A stretch of DNA of 64,000 nt, taken from the IMG/VR virus record IMGVR_UViG_3300047548_000496, positions 27,903-91,902 of that record. The stretch is one strand, 5' to 3'. The position numbers and the translations under genes are program-made. The notes under the pieces are model-generated. The model saw only the letters and a list, made by a program, of their open reading frames with translations. It searched no databases and was not told the origin of the DNA. This document shows, one piece after another, positions 61,216 through 64,000 of this stretch; positions within the stretch are counted from its first letter, which is position 1; each line of letters starts with the position of its first letter. Origin of the DNA: a virus.

Positions 61216-61767
61216 ATGGCAACAACAATATTAGCAAAAAAAGCTGGGGCAGAGACTCCAATTGCAACTGATGATGAACACCATCAAGTCTTAGCAGCAG
61301 ATCCATCTATACAACAATTCCCACAAGGTAGTAGTTTTGGTGGATTCAGTTCACCGTCAAGTTCAAGTTTTGGAGGAACACAGATGAATAGTTTTCAATC
61401 TGCGGCAGTGAACAATTTTGCGAATACTCCGGGAACAAATCAACCTCAACCAAATCTTACACAAGCAGGTTCAAATGCAGCACAAGGTGCAGATGTATTA
61501 GTAGCACATGACAAAGATAGCACCGATTGGATTAATAAAAAATGGCGACCAGTTATGGGTTGGGTTTATATGTTAACATGTACTGTTGACTTTGTTTTAT
61601 TTCCCATATTATGGTCTATATTACAAGCCCTAAGTAAAGGTAATGTCACAAGTCAATGGCAACCTCTAACCTTGCAAGGTGCAGGATTGTATCATATTGC
61701 AATGGGTGCCGTTCTTGGTATCGCAGCATATGGTCGTACCAAAGAAAAAATTGAGGGTAAATCTTAA
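61216..61767 (+). CDS. putative holin with long disordered N-terminus
   Basis: 183 aa. Residues 1-95 are Ser-, Gly-, Gln- and Asn-rich and disordered. Then W-I-N-K-K-W-R-P-V-M-G-W-V-Y leads into two or three membrane helices (MLTCTVDFVLFPILWSILQA; G-A-G-L-Y-H-I-A-M-G-A-V-L-G-I-A-A-Y), ending in GRTKEKIEG. The R-P-hydrophobic-W start and the Y-G-R-T-x-E-K end are those of three-TM phage holins. It would release the GH19 endolysin. ATG at 61216, 1 nt after the previous stop. The N-terminal extension is unusual. Confidence 0.75.
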   Translation: MATTILAKKAGAETPIATDDEHHQVLAADPSIQQFPQGSSFGGFSSPSSSSFGGTQMNSFQSAAVNNFANTPGTNQPQPNLTQAGSNAAQGADVLVAHDKDSTDWINKKWRPVMGWVYMLTCTVDFVLFPILWSILQALSKGNVTSQWQPLTLQGAGLYHIAMGAVLGIAAYGRTKEKIEGKS

Positions 61768-61768
61768 T

Positions 61769-61797
61769 TTGACTAAAAACACGTAAGGTGTTATACT
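61769..61797 (+). promoter_or_regulatory. sigma-70-type promoter, N6-ATG (leaderless) arrangement
   Basis: TTGACT (61769-61774), 17 bp, TATACT (61792-61797), then CATTTA and the ATG at 61804. Confidence 0.83.
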
Positions 61798-61803
61798 CAT
61801 TTA

Positions 61804-62619
61804 ATGGATTACTATAAGACATTAGGGGTAGCTAAAACGGCTACTCCTGATGAAATCAAAAAAGCATATCGCAAACTAGCAAGTCAGCATCACCCGGATA
61901 AGGGTGGCGATACCGCTATGTTCCAAAAGATCGAAGAAGCATATCGTATTCTTTCAGACCCACAACAACGTCAACAATACGACAATCCAAATCCATTCGG
62001 ACAACACCCATTTAATAATCAAGGTCCAGGATTCCCGGGCGGCTTCCATTTCAATTTTAATGGCGCTGATTTAAATGACATTTTTAGTCAGATGTTTAAC
62101 CATCATCAGCAACGACACCCAAATTCTCCCCACACATATAGAACCGCAGTTTCTATTACTTTAGAACAAAGTTACATAGGCGGGTCTATGCCATTAAAAT
62201 TACAAACCAATACACAAATGTATACTGTAAGTATTGACATACCCAAAGGAGTTTCAGATGGTGGTCAATTAAGATATGATAATCTCATACCCAATGCATC
62301 TTTAATTGTAGAATTTAGAGTGCAACCTCATTTAAAATTCGAACGCAAGGGTGTGGATTTATATTGTAATCAACAAATATCAGTGTTGGATTTGATTGTT
62401 GGAACCACATTTGAATTCACTACGATATCTGGAAAAACATTAGAAGTTAGGGTTCCTCCCAAAACTCAACCACACAAACAATTAAAAATAGCAGGAGAAG
62501 GTATGCCTATAAATGGCTCTACATTATACGGAGACCAAATCATATTGATTAAACCCTTCGTACCTGATAATATCAGTGACGAGATAACACAAAGTATTTT
62601 GCGTTCCAAATCCAAATAA
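61804..62619 (+). CDS. DnaJ-like co-chaperone (type II, CbpA-like)
   Basis: 271 aa. The J domain covers residues 1-62 with H30-P31-D32, the Hsp70-activating motif. A Gly/Phe/Asn-rich linker follows, then two C-terminal beta domains ([20 protein letters not shown], and [23 protein letters not shown]). The Cys-rich zinc domain of DnaJ is absent, as in CbpA. It would recruit host DnaK. The promoter lies 6 nt upstream and there is no ribosome site. Confidence 0.93.
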   Translation: MDYYKTLGVAKTATPDEIKKAYRKLASQHHPDKGGDTAMFQKIEEAYRILSDPQQRQQYDNPNPFGQHPFNNQGPGFPGGFHFNFNGADLNDIFSQMFNHHQQRHPNSPHTYRTAVSITLEQSYIGGSMPLKLQTNTQMYTVSIDIPKGVSDGGQLRYDNLIPNASLIVEFRVQPHLKFERKGVDLYCNQQISVLDLIVGTTFEFTTISGKTLEVRVPPKTQPHKQLKIAGEGMPINGSTLYGDQIILIKPFVPDNISDEITQSILRSKSK

Positions 62620-62622
62620 ATA
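62615..62622 (+). promoter_or_regulatory. possible T4-type late promoter
   Basis: AATAAATA overlapping the dnaJ stop, 21 nt before the clpA-like ATG, which has an AAAGGAAG ribosome site. Confidence 0.4.
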
Positions 62623-62643
62623 TTTTTTTTAATAAAGGAAGTT

Positions 62644-64000
62644 ATGACTAATTCACCAGAAATTGAAAGCATTATCGAACAAGCCATTGTTTATGCTAAA
62701 GAACGCAAACACCAATACTGTACGGTAGAGCACTTATTGCTATCATTGATTACGCATACTCCATTCAAAAAATGTTTGGATAGCTTTGGTGCCGATAGTG
62801 ATATGTTGATTCAGGAAGTTAGCGCATATTTAGATAGTCTACATGCTATCGAAATTAAAAACGTAACTGCCGACGAAGTTCAACCTCGCAAGACAAACAG
62901 CCTTGAGCGCACGATGAACCGTAGCATTACACAAGTATTGTTCACTGGTCGCCGTCAAGTCACAACTATCGATTTATATCTTAGCATTGCATCAGAGGGT
63001 AACAGTCATGCACATTATTTCTTGTTGAAATACGGAGTGAACAAACAAGAATTTGTCACGCATTGGCAAAAAACTTACAAAGGTGCTGAGTTTACTGCCA
63101 AGTTGTCTGAATCCCAAGCTGATGAAATTCTCGAAGAATATACCACAAATCTTACTGACCTCGCAAGGCAAGGCAAACTAGAACCGTTGATTGGTCGTAG
63201 TAAAGAACTTGATGATATTGTTAATGTTCTTGCTAAACGATTCAAAGCAAACGTTCTCATGGTTGGTGATCCGGGTGTTGGTAAAACTGCAATTGCAGAA
63301 GGTCTTGCAAATATGATTGTTGCAAATGAATGTCCTGAATTTATTCTCAATCATGAAGTTTATAGTCTTGAGGTCGGTGCATTGCTCGCAGGAAGTAAAT
63401 ATCGTGGCGACTTTGAAGAAAAAGTCAAGGCAGTATTAGAAGCACTTAACACCAAAAAGAAAGCAATTTTATTCATTGATGAAGCACACACCATGAGTGG
63501 TAGTGGTAACGGTAATGGTGGTAGTGTTGACTTCGCTAACATGATTAAGCCCGCGATTACTAAAGGCACACTAAAAGTTATCGCAAGCACAACATGGGAA
63601 GAATTCTACGAGAGTTTTGAAAAGGACCGCGCACTAATGCGTCGATTCTATCGTGTTGGCATCGATGAACCCAATAAAGAAACTACTATTCGTATTCTAA
63701 CTGGTTTGTCACAGAGACTAAGCGAGTTTCATAATGTTGCCGTTTCAGAAGAAGCAATTACAGCAGCAGTGGATTTGGCTGATCGTTACATTCACGACCG
63801 TAAAAACCCAGATAAATCCATTGATTTGATTGATGCAGCATGTGCTAAACAGCGTGTACTAGACAATAAAGGTGCAATAATTAACAAAGAGTTAATTTAT
63901 GAACAAGTGGAACGGTTCACAGGGGTACCTGCTGATAAACTTCAAGGTGATAACATGGATCGCATACAAACGCTTGAAGTTAACGTTAAAGGTAAACTTT
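62644..64000 (+). CDS. clpA: ClpA-like AAA+ unfoldase, partial (3' end outside window)
   Basis: 452 codons are open to the window edge. The N-terminal Clp-N repeats (EIESIIEQAIVYAKERKHQY, TVEHLLLSLI) are followed by an N-linker. The first AAA module has Walker A GDPGVGKT (208-215) and Walker B FIDEAH (D279-E280), with EVGALLAGSKYRGDFEEKVK. The order and spacing are those of ClpA, not ClpB (no middle coiled coil is seen so far). ClpA unfolds proteins for ClpP. The AAAGGAAG ribosome site supports the start. The second ATPase ring and the IGL-type ClpP loop cannot be checked. Confidence 0.92.
   Translation, partial: MTNSPEIESIIEQAIVYAKERKHQYCTVEHLLLSLITHTPFKKCLDSFGADSDMLIQEVSAYLDSLHAIEIKNVTADEVQPRKTNSLERTMNRSITQVLFTGRRQVTTIDLYLSIASEGNSHAHYFLLKYGVNKQEFVTHWQKTYKGAEFTAKLSESQADEILEEYTTNLTDLARQGKLEPLIGRSKELDDIVNVLAKRFKANVLMVGDPGVGKTAIAEGLANMIVANECPEFILNHEVYSLEVGALLAGSKYRGDFEEKVKAVLEALNTKKKAILFIDEAHTMSGSGNGNGGSVDFANMIKPAITKGTLKVIASTTWEEFYESFEKDRALMRRFYRVGIDEPNKETTIRILTGLSQRLSEFHNVAVSEEAITAAVDLADRYIHDRKNPDKSIDLIDAACAKQRVLDNKGAIINKELIYEQVERFTGVPADKLQGDNMDRIQTLEVNVKGKL

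Overview
The window is part of the genome of a T4-like contractile-tailed phage (myovirus). It is clearly AT-rich and densely packed, genes overlap by ATGA or TAATG junctions, and many T4 core proteins are recognisable. These include UvsW helicase, gp61 primase, gp41 helicase, gp44 and probable gp62 clamp loader, gp4, gp13, gp14, gp15, gp16, gp18 sheath, gp19 tube, a gp31/Hsp10-like co-chaperonin and a gp1-like dNMP kinase. T4-type late promoters (GATAAATA or ACTAAATA) and consensus sigma-70 promoters (TTGACA-N17-TATAAT) both occur. The style (tail fibres, PhoH, Hsp10, Fe-S carrier, MazG) resembles aquatic T4-like phages of proteobacteria and cyanobacteria; the sigma-70 promoters suggest a proteobacterial host, but this is inference. 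No tRNA or integrase is seen, and portal, prohead protease, major capsid, large terminase, DNA polymerase gp43 and sliding clamp must lie elsewhere.

Layout. 1-2.7 kb: a cut GIY-YIG endonuclease gene and a small early block with twin promoters driving a short protein and an AAA ATPase. 2.7-7 kb: HARP-like protein, UvsW, probable gp62 and a zinc-finger protein. 6.9-11 kb: a tandem array of about a dozen tiny overlapping genes, most of them divergent copies of one family ending in F-x-LRW. 11-16 kb: DexA-like exonuclease, a mini DnaE-like protein, a late structural gene, primase and helicase. 16-27.4 kb: late genes (KxDG nucleotidyltransferase-like protein, small abundant structural proteins, Fe-S carrier, nuclease, a long repetitive tail fibre and a subtilisin-like protease). 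27.4-31 kb: an inverted cassette (Nudix, gp15, gp14). 31-36 kb: a conserved early protein, a repeat-type endonuclease, MazG, gp13, dNMP kinase and an HNH-like protein. 36-46.8 kb: very large sheath, tube, tube-like protein, gp4, HNH homing endonuclease, gp16-like protein and a huge acidic AT-hook protein. 46.8-55.4 kb: S74-tipped fibre, GH19 endolysin and Ig-like tail proteins. 55.6-64 kb: a second DnaE-like fragment, co-chaperonin, Bax-inhibitor-1 protein, gp44, PhoH, holin-like protein, DnaJ and ClpA (cut by the window end).

Three things stand out. First, two small genes 43 kb apart (55654 and 11733) carry adjoining pieces of the bacterial replicase DnaE (Pol III alpha): one has the GRGS motif and ends just where the other begins with the catalytic D-x-D motif. 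Together they would rebuild a minimal C-family polymerase palm. Second, at least five sigma-70-type promoters sit exactly 6 nt, and six late promoters exactly 5 nt, upstream of a start codon without a Shine-Dalgarno, so both early and late genes seem to make leaderless mRNAs. Third, several promoters sit inside the loop of a perfect inverted repeat whose 3' arm holds the ribosome binding site of the next gene. Read-through RNA would hide the site while RNA started at the local promoter would not, as known for T4 gene e and I-TevI.

The genes combine a replication module, nucleotide-pool enzymes, protein-quality-control factors (Hsp10, DnaJ, ClpA), head and tail morphogenesis, host recognition and lysis. 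They are interrupted by several probable homing endonucleases.
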